Source of the DNA: Cephaloticoccus sp.
GTDB lineage: Bacteria; Verrucomicrobiota; Verrucomicrobiia; Opitutales; Opitutaceae
NCBI GenBank assembly: GCA_030833445.1
Contig: JAURHD010000005.1
Location: 120,494-184,493 of the forward strand
Direction: 5' to 3'
Length of the DNA: 64,000 bases
A program made the translations under genes and the position numbers. Below are positions 45,610-55,086 of this stretch, piece by piece. Below the pieces are notes generated by a model, which saw only the letters and a program-made list of their open reading frames with translations, made no database searches and was not told the DNA's origin. How positions within the stretch are numbered: the stretch's first letter is position 1; each line of letters starts with the position of its first letter.

Positions 45610-45687
45610 GGCGGCCATAGCTCAGTTGGTTAGAGCACTTGATTGTGATTCAAGGGGTCGCGGGTTCGAGTCCCGTTGGCCGCCCCA
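45610..45687 (+). tRNA. tRNA-His (GTG)
   Basis: Encoded G-1 (45610) opposite discriminator C73 (45684), the tRNA-His identity pair; acceptor GCGGCCA/TGGCCGC with one G-T-type pair; anticodon GTG in loop ATTGTGATT; T arm GGTTCGAGTCC; CCA encoded at 45685-45687. Confidence 0.96.
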
Positions 45688-45700
45688 TTTTTACCGTTCC

Positions 45701-46489
45701 ATGTTCTGGCTTAAAAAGGCGATTTCCACCTGCCTCATGCCCTTTCCCGCCATTCTGGGACTGATGATTGCGGGGCTGTTGCTATCCCGCCGCAAGGGCT
45801 ACGCCACTCTCGGCAAGGGCATGATCTTGACTGGGATTCTGCTGCTGGTGGTTCTGAGTAATCGGCAAGTTGGATTGGCCCTGATCCGACCATTGGAACA
45901 GCGTTACCCACCCATCCCTGAAACCATCGTCGGCGAACCTATCCCTGATCAATTGGCCGCTTGTCGTTACATCGTGGTCTTGGGTGGAGGCCATGCCGAT
46001 GCCGCCGCCTTGCCAGCCACCAGCCGATTGAGCGTGTATGCCTTGGGCCGGATCACCGAGGGCGTGCGGTTGGCGCGGCTATTGCCCCACGCCAAAATAA
46101 TCACCTCCGGCCCGGGTCAAAAAGGAGAACTCAGTCATGCCGAAACTTTGGCGGCCGCGGCCATTTCACTTGGGGTGTCACCGGACCGATTTATCATGCT
46201 CGACTCCGGTCGGGATACGGAAGGTGAAGCGGCCGCGATTCGCTCCGAGATCGGCGATGCACCATTTGCCTTGGTTACCTCGGCCTGGCACATGCCGCGG
46301 GCGATGGCCCTGATGCAGCATGCCGGCTTGAATGCCCTCGCCTGTCCGACCGATTTTCACGCCCGGACGAATGACCGGTTCACGTGGACCGACTACCTTT
46401 GCGGGTTGGATGGTTTGGAAAACAGCACTTGGGCCGTCTATGAACGGCTGGGTTACCGGTGGGCCAAGTGGCGCGGAAAAATCAACTGA
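45701..46489 (+). CDS. YdcF/ElyC-type DUF218 membrane protein
   Basis: 262 aa from ATG 45701. Two N-terminal membrane helices (residues 10-27 and 37-55) then a DUF218 domain: RYIVVLGGGHADAAALPA, ITEGVRLARLLPHAKIITSG, FIMLDSGRDTEGEAAAI and LVTSAWHMPRAMALMQHAGL. E. coli ElyC, the best-known relative, affects envelope integrity and lipid-carrier use. The ATG is only 13 nt after tRNA-His, so the mRNA may be released by tRNA processing, leaving almost no leader. Confidence 0.88.
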   Translation: MFWLKKAISTCLMPFPAILGLMIAGLLLSRRKGYATLGKGMILTGILLLVVLSNRQVGLALIRPLEQRYPPIPETIVGEPIPDQLAACRYIVVLGGGHADAAALPATSRLSVYALGRITEGVRLARLLPHAKIITSGPGQKGELSHAETLAAAAISLGVSPDRFIMLDSGRDTEGEAAAIRSEIGDAPFALVTSAWHMPRAMALMQHAGLNALACPTDFHARTNDRFTWTDYLCGLDGLENSTWAVYERLGYRWAKWRGKIN

Positions 46490-46512
46490 GGCGTCGACGC
46501 CCCGCGTCGCGG

Positions 46513-47193
46513 TCAAACGCTTTTTTCGCCCTGCTTCAAGGCTTGGTCGTGGCGCACGTCCTTGCCCTTCGCCAGATAGATCATCTCCTCGGCGATATTG
46601 GTGGCATGGTCGGCGATGCGTTCCAATGACTTGGAGATGAACATGAGTTCGATCGCCCGGCTGATGGTGCCCGGACGCTCGATCATGTAACTGGTCAGTT
46701 CGCGGTAGAGTTGCTTGTTGATCGCATCGACATCCTCATCGCGTCGGATGATGGCGGCGGCCTTGACGGCGTCACCATTCAGGAAGCAATCCAAGGCATC
46801 CCGAAGCATTTCCCCCGCAATCCGGGCCATGCGGGGCAAATCAAGATAAGGTTTCAGTGCCGGTTCCGCCGCCAGACGCACTGCCCGCTTGGCAATGCCC
46901 GTGGCTTCATCGCCCACCCGCTCAAGATCGTGCGATGCCTTCATGCCCACGATCACCAGTCGGAGATCCGAGGCGACCGGCGCGCGCATGTTCATGTAAC
47001 GCACCGCCTCCTCATCGATCTTGATTTCCAACCGGTCCAGTTCGTCGTCACGGGCAATCACTTGGTCGGCCAGACCCACGTCAGCCTCCACGAGGGCCTT
47101 GAGGGAGTCATTCAATTGTTGGATGGATATCTCGCCCATCTTGATCAGATGGTTACGGAACGTCTCCAACTCGGCATCGTAAAAGCGTTTCAT
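46513..47193 (-). CDS. phoU: phosphate signalling protein PhoU
   Basis: Cytoplasmic six-helix protein linking PstSCAB to the PhoR kinase and restraining uptake. 226 aa with two PhoU repeats (FYDAELETFRNHLIKMGEIS; LDLPRMARIAGEMLRDALDC), each with the metal-binding E/DxxxD-type helices (RVGDEATGIAKRAV; RIADHATNIAEEMIY). Last gene of the phosphate block, 38 nt after pstB. No phoB or phoR in the window. Confidence 0.96.
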   Translation of the reverse strand: MKRFYDAELETFRNHLIKMGEISIQQLNDSLKALVEADVGLADQVIARDDELDRLEIKIDEEAVRYMNMRAPVASDLRLVIVGMKASHDLERVGDEATGIAKRAVRLAAEPALKPYLDLPRMARIAGEMLRDALDCFLNGDAVKAAAIIRRDEDVDAINKQLYRELTSYMIERPGTISRAIELMFISKSLERIADHATNIAEEMIYLAKGKDVRHDQALKQGEKSV

Positions 47194-47231
47194 GGCAATG
47201 GATTGTTAGGATTGAATGGGGTTGGGGTATC

Positions 47232-48086
47232 TTAGCCAAAACGTCCGGAAACGTAAGCCTCGGTCTGGGCGTTGGCAGGATTCATGAAGATGGTCTGGGT
47301 GTCGGCGAACTCGATCAGTTTGCCGAGGTAGAAAAAGGCCGTTTTGTCCGAGCAACGCGCCGCCTGCTGCATGTTGTGCGTCACGATTACAATCGTGAAC
47401 TGATTCTTCAGTTCATGAATCAGTTCCTCGACCTTCGAGGTGGAAATCGGATCCAGCGCCGAGCAAGGCTCGTCCATCAAAATGATGTCAGGCTCGACGG
47501 CAATCGCGCGGGCGATGCAGAGCCGTTGCTGCTGACCACCCGAAAGACCCAGGCCCGAGGTATGCAAGCGATCCTTCACCTCATCCCACAAGGCGGCGCC
47601 ACGCAGCGACTTTTCCACCACTTCATCCAGGTAGGACTTGTCGTTCTGGCCCTGCAGGCGAAGTCCATAGGTAATGTTCTCGTAAATGGACTTGGGGAAA
47701 GGATTGGATTTTTGGAATACCATCCCCACCCGCTTGCGCAGCTCGATCACATCCACCTCTGGACTGTAAATATCGATGCCCCGGATCTTGATCTGACCAT
47801 TCTTGACCTTGGTGCCGTCAATCAGGTCATTCATCCGATTGAGGCAGCGCAACAAGGTGGACTTGCCGCAGCCGGAGGGACCGATGAAGGCCGTGACTTT
47901 CTTTTCCTCCAGCTTGAGGTCGATGTCGAAAAGGGCCTGATTTTCGCCGTAAAAGAAATCCACGTGATCGATGTCGATCAAGGTGCGCCCAACGGGCGCC
48001 GGGGTGGTTTCACCGCCGTTTTTCTTGTCGTCGGCTTGGGTGGGTGTGCTGGAAGGACTGGTTTCCATGATAGGTTCGATCACCAT
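47232..48086 (-). CDS. pstB: phosphate ABC transporter ATP-binding protein PstB
   Basis: 284 aa; residues 1-35 are a polar tail before the ATPase. Walker [11 protein letters not shown]-loop region [17 protein letters not shown], signature [14 protein letters not shown], Walker [15 protein letters not shown]-loop [10 protein letters not shown]. Pairs with PstC/PstA. Starts within the last 7 nt of pstA. Confidence 0.97.
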   Translation of the reverse strand: MVIEPIMETSPSSTPTQADDKKNGGETTPAPVGRTLIDIDHVDFFYGENQALFDIDLKLEEKKVTAFIGPSGCGKSTLLRCLNRMNDLIDGTKVKNGQIKIRGIDIYSPEVDVIELRKRVGMVFQKSNPFPKSIYENITYGLRLQGQNDKSYLDEVVEKSLRGAALWDEVKDRLHTSGLGLSGGQQQRLCIARAIAVEPDIILMDEPCSALDPISTSKVEELIHELKNQFTIVIVTHNMQQAARCSDKTAFFYLGKLIEFADTQTIFMNPANAQTEAYVSGRFG

Positions 48087-49129
48087 TTGTAGCGGTTGCG
48101 TAATTTGTTGCGAAGGATGATCGAAGCCGCGGCGATCGAGGCGACAATCAGCAGAAAGACAAAGGCGGTGCCATATTGCACGCGTTCCGTGTATTCATTT
48201 TGCGGAATCTTGGAGCTGACCACATAGATGTGATACGGCAGCGCCATCACGCCTTGGAAAAAGAAATCACCGGCATGCTTCAGATCTTCCCAAGGCAGCT
48301 TGTCGCGAATCACGTAGGCCGCCGTAAACATGATTGGGGCGGTTTCACCGGCGACACGGGCAATGCCCAAAATGGACGAGGTCAGGATACCCGGCAGGGC
48401 ATAAGGAAGGACATTTTTGCGAATGGTCTGCCACTGCGTGGCACCAAGGGCGAGTGAGCCCTCGCGAAACCCTTTGGGCACCGACTTCAGCGATTCCTCC
48501 GAGGCGGTAATGATCACCGGCAATACCATGAAAGCCAAAGTGAACCAGCCGGCGAGCAGGGATACATTCCAGCCGAAATAGATCACAAACATACCGAAAC
48601 CGAAGAGACCGAAGACAATCGAAGGCACGCCGGCCAGATTGAGAATCGCCAGACGCACGAAGCGGATAAAAGGACCCTCCCGCGCATATTCATTGAGAAA
48701 TACGGCCGCACTCACCCCAAGAATCAGCGCAATGGTCATGGACCCGACGACCAACATCACCGTGCCCACGATGCAGGGCCAGATTCCTCCCGCCGAGTGA
48801 GCATAGCTGCTGGCTCGCACACTGTTTGCCGCGGGATTTGCATTCTTAAATTCCCGGAATTCTCGATCCCCCATCTCGTATTTCACCCCTTCATATTCGA
48901 AAACATAAAGCGTCTCGGGTGCGTCGGTGAAAAACGTGGTGTTGATGAAAGGGGCCTCGGTCTTGAACACCGTCCCCGCGCCCTTGAAAAAAATCGTCAG
49001 GAAGACGGAAGCTCCGCACACCAAGATGAGGTAGGTCGCGGCCCGGAAGGCCCAGAAAATCCGTTTTTCCCAACGCGATGCCGGAGTGGAGCGCTTCTGA
49101 AAAACGTGGGAGGTGGCAGTGGCTTCCAT
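48080..49129 (-). CDS. pstA: phosphate ABC transporter permease PstA
   Basis: 349 aa; E. coli PstA is 296. First helix near 25-50, then an extra loop of about 60 residues ([20 protein letters not shown]) before the permease core ([21 protein letters not shown]). EAA loop region [21 protein letters not shown] is intact. Inner membrane. 3 nt after pstC. Confidence 0.95.
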   Translation of the reverse strand: MEATATSHVFQKRSTPASRWEKRIFWAFRAATYLILVCGASVFLTIFFKGAGTVFKTEAPFINTTFFTDAPETLYVFEYEGVKYEMGDREFREFKNANPAANSVRASSYAHSAGGIWPCIVGTVMLVVGSMTIALILGVSAAVFLNEYAREGPFIRFVRLAILNLAGVPSIVFGLFGFGMFVIYFGWNVSLLAGWFTLAFMVLPVIITASEESLKSVPKGFREGSLALGATQWQTIRKNVLPYALPGILTSSILGIARVAGETAPIMFTAAYVIRDKLPWEDLKHAGDFFFQGVMALPYHIYVVSSKIPQNEYTERVQYGTAFVFLLIVASIAAASIILRNKLRNRYKW

Positions 49130-49132
49130 GGT

Positions 49133-50734
49133 TCAGCCGATCGAGATTCGGTAACGGTTGACGATTTTTTGGGCGAGATAGTTGATGACCAAGGCGATAA
49201 CAAACAGCAACATGCCCACCACAAACAATGCCCGGTAATGGATGCTACCTTGGGCAACCTCACCCATCTCCTGCGCAATGATACCGGTCATGGTGTGCAC
49301 CGGTTGAGTGATGACCGCCAGACCCGCCGAAAAGTCAGGAATCGCAATCCGATTACCCGCGCAGAGCAGCACCACCATGGTCTCGCCGATCACCCGGCCC
49401 AAACCGAGCAATACCGCGGAGATGATTCCCGAAAGCGATGCCGGCACGATAATCCGGATGATCGTCTGTAGCCGCGTGGCCCCCAAAGCCATCGAGGCCT
49501 CCTTGAAAGGGCGCGGCACGTTGTTCAGGGCGTCCTCTGCCAGCGTAAAGATGGTCGGCACGGCAATCAGGGCCAAGAGACAGCCCGCGGTCAGAATGTT
49601 TAATCGTTCGCTATAGGGAAATCCCGGCACCCACTCCAACCAGCTTAGCTGCGACAGCGCGCGCAGGGTCTGACCCAGCACCGCAACGCCAAAGAAACCC
49701 AACACCACGGAAGGAATGGCAGAGATGAATTCGATGCCGGGTTTGATCAATTTGCGCTCCGTTTCCGTGGCGATCTGATTGATATAAATGGCGGCCCCCA
49801 CCCCTAACGGCACCGCAAAGAGCAAGGCCACCAAGGATACCATCACTGAACCGACGACCAGTGGAACCACACCATACCAGTCCTGCCAAAAACTGGCTGT
49901 CAGCCAATCACGTCCGAATAAAAATGCACTGAAGGACTGCGAAAACGGGACCTCCTTGTGGTAATCCCAGTTTTCCAAGTTCTTCTCGATGGCAGGAAAA
50001 CCAAAGACGAATTCGTGGGTCAATTCCTTGAAGCGGTCCATGCGGCCCTGCAATTCCGGCGTCGGCATCAGTGGCGTGTCCTTGAATACCGCTTCCAGTT
50101 GCCGGGCAAATTCCTCGTTGACCTCTTTATACATCGGCAGGGTTCCCACCAAGGGTGCCAATTGAGCGTCAAAGTCGACCCGGTCGATGTTGACCGCGGC
50201 GGCCTCTTCCACCTTGCCTTCGGCCAATAACTGTTGGCGCTCGGTCTTTTTATCCTCGGCCACCAAAAACTGGGTCTTGATCACGGAAGCGACATCCGTG
50301 AGGTCGGAGACCAACCCGCGCAACGGGGCCACCGTATCGCTGAAATTATAACTAAAATCATCAAAGGCCGCCAATTCCTTGTTGGCCGCGGCAATATCCA
50401 TGCCCTGCTTATTGGTGTAATACTTGAACTGACGGAGCCGCAGGTCTGACAGATAACGGTTGAGCGCAGTGTGGTCGTCGAGTTGCTGGCGCATGTAGTC
50501 CACATACTCCAGTCCGGCCTGACGGTAGATGGTCAGATTCTGCCGGTTTTGCGTGAAGAAACCGGCTCCTTCGCGGAACAGGAAAATCGTGATCAGGGCC
50601 AACACGATAACGGACACAACGGCATTGCCACCGAAGAAGGCGCGGATCACGTCATCCAGGCTCAGGCCTAGAAACCGCGCGCGGGACTTCTTGATAGGAA
50701 ACGGAGGCTCTTCGGCCGGTGGCGTTTGATCCAT
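49133..50734 (-). CDS. pstC: phosphate ABC transporter permease PstC with large periplasmic insert
   Basis: 533 aa against 319 in E. coli. A first helix (residues 30-52) is followed by about 210 mostly charged, helical residues (QLDDHTALNRYLSDLRLRQ; KTERQQLLAEGKVEEAAAVN) before the standard permease core from about 285 (VVPLVVGSVMVSLVALLFAV). EAA motif AEDALNNVPRPFKEASMALG present. The insert presumably lies in the periplasm and may contact PstS. Confidence 0.93.
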   Translation of the reverse strand: MDQTPPAEEPPFPIKKSRARFLGLSLDDVIRAFFGGNAVVSVIVLALITIFLFREGAGFFTQNRQNLTIYRQAGLEYVDYMRQQLDDHTALNRYLSDLRLRQFKYYTNKQGMDIAAANKELAAFDDFSYNFSDTVAPLRGLVSDLTDVASVIKTQFLVAEDKKTERQQLLAEGKVEEAAAVNIDRVDFDAQLAPLVGTLPMYKEVNEEFARQLEAVFKDTPLMPTPELQGRMDRFKELTHEFVFGFPAIEKNLENWDYHKEVPFSQSFSAFLFGRDWLTASFWQDWYGVVPLVVGSVMVSLVALLFAVPLGVGAAIYINQIATETERKLIKPGIEFISAIPSVVLGFFGVAVLGQTLRALSQLSWLEWVPGFPYSERLNILTAGCLLALIAVPTIFTLAEDALNNVPRPFKEASMALGATRLQTIIRIIVPASLSGIISAVLLGLGRVIGETMVVLLCAGNRIAIPDFSAGLAVITQPVHTMTGIIAQEMGEVAQGSIHYRALFVVGMLLFVIALVINYLAQKIVNRYRISIG

Positions 50735-50770
50735 GGTTTGTTTGCCGTCGTGTATCCGGATGTAATGAAG

Positions 50771-50804
50771 ACAAAAGCCCGCCGACGTTGGGTCAAGCGG
50801 GCTT
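50771..50804 (-). terminator. attenuator-type hairpin between pstS and pstC
   Basis: AAGCCCGC (50775-50782) pairs with GCGGGCTT (50797-50804) over a 14-nt loop. On the minus strand it is followed by TTGTC, a short U tract. It lies just after the pstS stop (50825) and would let PstS be made in excess over the permease. Confidence 0.6.
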
Positions 50805-50824
50805 CTGTAACTTATATAAAACGA

Positions 50825-51631
50825 TTAGCGCAGCGGCACGAAACCTTGTGCCTCGGCAATCTTTTGACCTTCGTCACTCAGCACGAAGTCGATGAACTTG
50901 GCGGCCTCACCCTGCGGTTCGCCGTTCGTGTAGAAGAACGTCGGACGGGCATAGGGATACTTCTTGGCATGCACACTTTCCTTATTCGGCAGGCCACCAT
51001 CGATCGAGACAACCTTGATGCCAGGCTCGTTTAGGAAGGCCAGACCCACATAGCCAATGCCATTGGGATTCTTGGCGACCTCAGCCACGATCTGTTCATG
51101 TCCGGCCATCTTCTGGGAAGACGAGGCATAATCACGCTTCTTCATGGCCAGGTCCTTGAAATCGGAATAGGTGCCCGAAGAAGTATTGCGGGTGTAGATC
51201 GAGATCGTCCCGGCAGGACCACCCACGGACGACCAATCGGTAACGTCACCCGTGAAGATCTGCTCAATCTGGCGCTTGCTCAGCTCAGAGATCGGGTTAC
51301 CGGCATTCACGATGACCGCGATGCCGTCAAAAGCCACGATCGTGGGCTTCATTGAAACACCCTTGGCCTGTGCGGCCGACATTTCGGTGGGCTTGGCGCG
51401 ACGTGAGGCCATGCCGATCTGGGCCGTGGCATCAATAATGGCCGCGATGCCGGTGGTGGAACCTTCGGCGGCGATCTCAAAGCTGACGCCGGGATGCATG
51501 GCCTTGTATTCCTCCGAAAGAATCGGGACGAGTTTAGCCCCGAGGGTATCGGAACCCTTGATGACCAGCTTTTGGGCCTGGAGCGATGACGCAGCGAGGG
51601 CCGCGAGCGCGAGAATCATTAGTTTTTTCAT
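50825..51631 (-). CDS. pstS: periplasmic phosphate-binding protein PstS
   Basis: 268 aa. Signal peptide 1-19 (MKKLMILALAALAASSLQA). Phosphate-site features GSDTLG, EGSTTGIAA, GMASRRAK, and NTSSGTY. Short single-lobe-pair form, typical of the PBP class seen beside PstC variants with inserts. Delivers Pi to PstCA. Lies 45 nt after the porin gene. Confidence 0.95.
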   Translation of the reverse strand: MKKLMILALAALAASSLQAQKLVIKGSDTLGAKLVPILSEEYKAMHPGVSFEIAAEGSTTGIAAIIDATAQIGMASRRAKPTEMSAAQAKGVSMKPTIVAFDGIAVIVNAGNPISELSKRQIEQIFTGDVTDWSSVGGPAGTISIYTRNTSSGTYSDFKDLAMKKRDYASSSQKMAGHEQIVAEVAKNPNGIGYVGLAFLNEPGIKVVSIDGGLPNKESVHAKKYPYARPTFFYTNGEPQGEAAKFIDFVLSDEGQKIAEAQGFVPLR

Positions 51632-51676
51632 GAGATGTATATTTCGATTGATTGAGGGTTGTGAGGTTCAGACTTC

Positions 51677-52945
51677 TTAGAAGTCGATCTGGAACTGGGA
51701 GCGAATGCCGGAGCCATTCTCAGAATTGCCGTTGCTCAACTTGCTGTCGGTATACCCGACTTGGAATTTCATGCCGTTGGGCACGATGAAGTAGCTGATA
51801 CCAGCATAGAGCTCTTCCAGCTTCTGGCCGGTTTTGGCCGCAGGCGAAGAACGCACGCCGTCGGAGATTTTAACCCCGCGGCCATCGGCATCCACGCTGC
51901 TGTAACGCACCACGAACTCAAATTTTTCACCCAGGGCGGAGGAGGTTTGGATCCAGTAGCCGGATGGTTCCGCATCTTTGCCCACCCCGGCACCACTATC
52001 GACGGTGGCGGCGAGGTATTCACCAGCGAGGTTGAAATTGCCCATCGTGAGATTGGCATAGATCGAATAGACACTCATGTCGTAGCCCTTGCCGATGTTG
52101 GAATTGGAAGGACCGCCTTGGTCTGGCAGGAAACCAACGGCCGCGCCGACCTTCAACTTGCCGCCGGAGAACGCACTGGAATAGCCCGCGTCAGCCCAAT
52201 AGGCAGGTTTGTTATAACCGGCACCACCGGCAGATTTGGAACCATCGACGCCGGCATCACCGAAAGTCTCGGTGCGCTGGGGATTCGTGACTGCAGCCCC
52301 GGCAAAGAAACCGGAGGTCTTACCCTTGCGGGCATTGGCATCACCCAAGTCGGCGTAAACACCGATGCGATAACTGGCGGCGCCCAAGCGACGGCCATTG
52401 TTCGGCTCGACGAAGAAGCGGGTGACCGGGGAGCGCTCGATGGCCTTGAGGCTGCCGCTCGAGGTGGTTTCCTCATAACCGAGGTTCACCTTGCGCAGAC
52501 CGAAATCCAAGGCCAGCGGCGTGGCACCGGCATAACCGGACCATTCCATGAAGGCCTTGTCGAAATTGCCGCCGGAGAAATCGTAGTTCAGATTGGCTGA
52601 CCAATCTGCACCGACACCCGCCTTCACGCCGAAATAAATGCGGCGCAGGAAAAATTGATTGGCCGCGGCGACATTCTGGTCGGTCGAAAGCCCGACATAT
52701 TGCATCTGCATGCGTCCGCTGAGCGCTAGTGAGTTGGTGACCTTGCCGCCGGAGACGGAAGCCATCACGAAAGCTTGGGAGTCACGCGAAAGGTCGGCCC
52801 GCAGATCCTCGGCCTCCTGATCGGTCAGAATACCTTTGCGAACAAGGGCATCAAGCAAGGCGCCGCTGTCGCCCGCAAATACTGGGCTGATTGCCAGGGA
52901 GATACTCGCCAGCAAGGCCATCCATTTGGGTTTAATTGAGAACAT
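51677..52945 (-). CDS. OprP/OprO-type phosphate-selective porin
   Basis: 422 aa. Signal peptide 1-24 (LLASISLAISPVFAG), a short helical segment (GALLDALVRKGILTDQEAEDL) as in porin O/P family proteins, then a beta-barrel rich in alternating strands (FLRRIYFGVKAGVGADWSANL) ending with aromatic F. Its position heading the pst genes argues for phosphate or polyphosphate passage through the outer membrane. First gene of the phosphate operon. Confidence 0.88.
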   Translation of the reverse strand: MFSIKPKWMALLASISLAISPVFAGDSGALLDALVRKGILTDQEAEDLRADLSRDSQAFVMASVSGGKVTNSLALSGRMQMQYVGLSTDQNVAAANQFFLRRIYFGVKAGVGADWSANLNYDFSGGNFDKAFMEWSGYAGATPLALDFGLRKVNLGYEETTSSGSLKAIERSPVTRFFVEPNNGRRLGAASYRIGVYADLGDANARKGKTSGFFAGAAVTNPQRTETFGDAGVDGSKSAGGAGYNKPAYWADAGYSSAFSGGKLKVGAAVGFLPDQGGPSNSNIGKGYDMSVYSIYANLTMGNFNLAGEYLAATVDSGAGVGKDAEPSGYWIQTSSALGEKFEFVVRYSSVDADGRGVKISDGVRSSPAAKTGQKLEELYAGISYFIVPNGMKFQVGYTDSKLSNGNSENGSGIRSQFQIDF

Positions 52946-53001
52946 ACGTTTGTTGGTTTTGATTAGTGTTATCTAGAACAGCTGCTGTTTTACCCCCGTT
53001 G

Positions 53002-53029
53002 TGTTACGAACCGGTGTCACGCATGTCAC
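53002..53029 (-). promoter_or_regulatory. possible Pho-box-like site upstream of the porin
   Basis: TGTCAC occurs twice with 9-nt spacing at 53015-53020 and 53024-53029 (minus strand GTGACATGCGTGACAC), about 70 nt before the porin start, with a possible -10 TAACAC at 53002-53007. Half-sites resemble the PhoB TGTCA core but the spacing is 9, not 11, so the call is weak. Confidence 0.25.
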
Positions 53030-53117
53030 AATGGGGCAAAAGCGGAACTTCCTTCCGGAATTCTTCCGCAACACATCCAAGCCATGGTTCCGGATTATCC
53101 GGGCACCATAAATGCGG

Positions 53118-54896
53118 TTACTCTTTCTCTGGCTTCGACTTACGCTGTTCGACAATCGCCAGCATCAAATCGTTCTTCGAGATACTCCCCACCAAAAGTC
53201 CCGCCGCATCCACCACCGGCAGGCGTTGGACGTCATTGCCTAAAAATTTACCCAAGGCTTCACTCAAAATCTGATCAGGATTCAGCCGGGGGAAATCTTC
53301 CCGCACGATATCCCCGGCCAGGACAAGCTCAGCCACGCCAGGCTCCCCGAGGTAAGGTTTGATATCGTGCAGAGACACCGCACCGAGAAACCGGCCGGAC
53401 GCATTCGTCACGTAGACATTGTTGACCCGCACGGAAAGAAAGAGCCGGGCAATCTCGGCGAATCGCGCCGTGGGCGCCACCGTGGGCGGATCGGATTTGA
53501 GCAAGTCCCGCACGAACCCGGTCTCGAGCAGAGTGGTGGGATCTTCCGCTTTCTTCCGCCGCAAGACTTCACCGTAGAGTGAATGGGAATCAATTCCCCG
53601 CGCGGTAAAGTAAGCCACCACACTGCAAAGCATCAACGGCAGGATGATATCGTAACTGAGCGTCATCTCAAAGAGCATGATCACCGCCATCACCGGGGCC
53701 CGGCTCGCTGCCGACATAAACGCCCCCATGCCCACCAAAGCGAAAGCCTGCGGATTGGCCGCCAGATGCGGCCACACGCCGTGGATCGCCGAGCCGAACA
53801 AATAACCACCGGAGGCGCCCATGAACAAGGTCGGCGTAAATACTCCGCCTTGCGCGCCGGATCCGACCGACGAAGCCGTCGCGAGCCACTTGCAGCACAT
53901 GATGCCGATCAGGGCCAACCAGAGAATCCGGCCGTTGAGAATATCCACGACCACCGTGTAGCCGTTGCCGCAAACCTCGGGCACGTTGACGGCAATGACG
54001 CCCACCAACAATCCGCCCAAGGTGAGACGGGCGATCAGGGGCAGTTTGGTTTCGACGAAAAATGATTCCGCGAAGCGGAGTGACTTCAGGAAAAATGGCG
54101 CGATGGTCCCCGCCAGCAGACCGAGGATCAAATAGGGCCCCATTTCCCACGGAGAATTGAGTTTGAAATCCCCCACCAAATAGAGGGCCTCGGCATTGCC
54201 GAGCACTTGCATGGTGAGGGCTGCCGTGACGGCAGCCGCCACGAGTGCACCCAGACTTTCCATCGCAATGGAACCGAGGATGATCTCAGCAACGAAGAAC
54301 GATCCGCCGATCGGGGCGTGATAGGCGGAAGCGATACCCGCCGCCGCACCGCAGGCCACGAGGAGTCTCAATTGTTGTCGTGAAAATCGCCGCCAGCGTC
54401 CGATGAAGGATGCTAGGAGGGCTGCCAGTTGCACCATGGGACCTTCCCGCCCGATGGAACCACCGGAACCGATTGTAAATAACGAGGCGGTGATTTTGAC
54501 CAGACTGCTGCGCAACGGCAAATGGCCGTCACCGATCACGATCGCCTCCATGTAGTCCGTGGCACTTTTGCCGGGCAGCAGCCGCTTACCCAGGAGCAAA
54601 ACCATACCTGCCAGTAAGCCACCGGCCGCGGGCACCAGCATAGTGGCCCACCACGGCAATAGCCGCATCGATTCCACCACGCCGGCATTCGAATTAGTCA
54701 GGACTTGGTGCACGCCCTCGGCGCATGCCGCAAAAAACAACGATCCCAAGGCCCCGAGAAATCCCGCCAAGGCCGCCCATGCCAACGTGATTTGCCACTC
54801 GGTGGGTTGCAGTCGTTCCGCCAACCAGACCCGCCAGCGCAATAACCGCAGCATGCGGTCCATCAGAAGCTTGGCCGGGTCGGTGACGGCATTCAT
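53118..54896 (-). CDS. ClC-type chloride channel/antiporter with CBS pair
   Basis: 592 aa from ATG 54894-54896 (AGGGCG upstream). ClC core with GSGGSIGREGPMVQLAALL, where the gating Glu of GREGP is present, ASAYHAPIGGSFFVAEI, and GSGAQGGVFTPTLFMG. The first selectivity motif reads GKSATDYMEA rather than GSGIP, like ClcB-type proteins. At the place of the antiporter's inner proton Glu (E. coli Glu203) the sequence is AEII, with Glu one residue earlier. C-terminal CBS domains fill residues 460-590 (PTVAPTARFAEIARLFLSV; LGKFLGNDVQRLPVVDAAG). Transport mode uncertain. Confidence 0.9.
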   Translation of the reverse strand: MNAVTDPAKLLMDRMLRLLRWRVWLAERLQPTEWQITLAWAALAGFLGALGSLFFAACAEGVHQVLTNSNAGVVESMRLLPWWATMLVPAAGGLLAGMVLLLGKRLLPGKSATDYMEAIVIGDGHLPLRSSLVKITASLFTIGSGGSIGREGPMVQLAALLASFIGRWRRFSRQQLRLLVACGAAAGIASAYHAPIGGSFFVAEIILGSIAMESLGALVAAAVTAALTMQVLGNAEALYLVGDFKLNSPWEMGPYLILGLLAGTIAPFFLKSLRFAESFFVETKLPLIARLTLGGLLVGVIAVNVPEVCGNGYTVVVDILNGRILWLALIGIMCCKWLATASSVGSGAQGGVFTPTLFMGASGGYLFGSAIHGVWPHLAANPQAFALVGMGAFMSAASRAPVMAVIMLFEMTLSYDIILPLMLCSVVAYFTARGIDSHSLYGEVLRRKKAEDPTTLLETGFVRDLLKSDPPTVAPTARFAEIARLFLSVRVNNVYVTNASGRFLGAVSLHDIKPYLGEPGVAELVLAGDIVREDFPRLNPDQILSEALGKFLGNDVQRLPVVDAAGLLVGSISKNDLMLAIVEQRKSKPEKE

Positions 54897-54958
54897 TTTC
54901 GTTCGCCCTGTTCCATTCGACGGGTCAGCGGCCATTGGCGGACACCATACAGGGTCAG

Positions 54959-54987
54959 AATTCCGGTAAATTCCGGTGATATTCGGT
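54959..54987. repeat. three 10-bp-phased direct repeats upstream of the ClC gene
   Basis: AATTCCGGT (54959-54967), AATTCCGGT (54969-54977), ATATTCGGT (54979-54987): three copies spaced exactly 10 bp, one helical turn, about 63-90 nt upstream of the ClC gene. Position suggests an operator. Confidence 0.5.
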
Positions 54988-55086
54988 CCGTGTCCTCCGT
55001 TGTCGCGTCCACTTTCCGCTCAACGTAGTTGTCACTCTCCGCAAAACAAGCCTGCGCATCAATTGCCGCGCATTTTTCCCAAAGGT

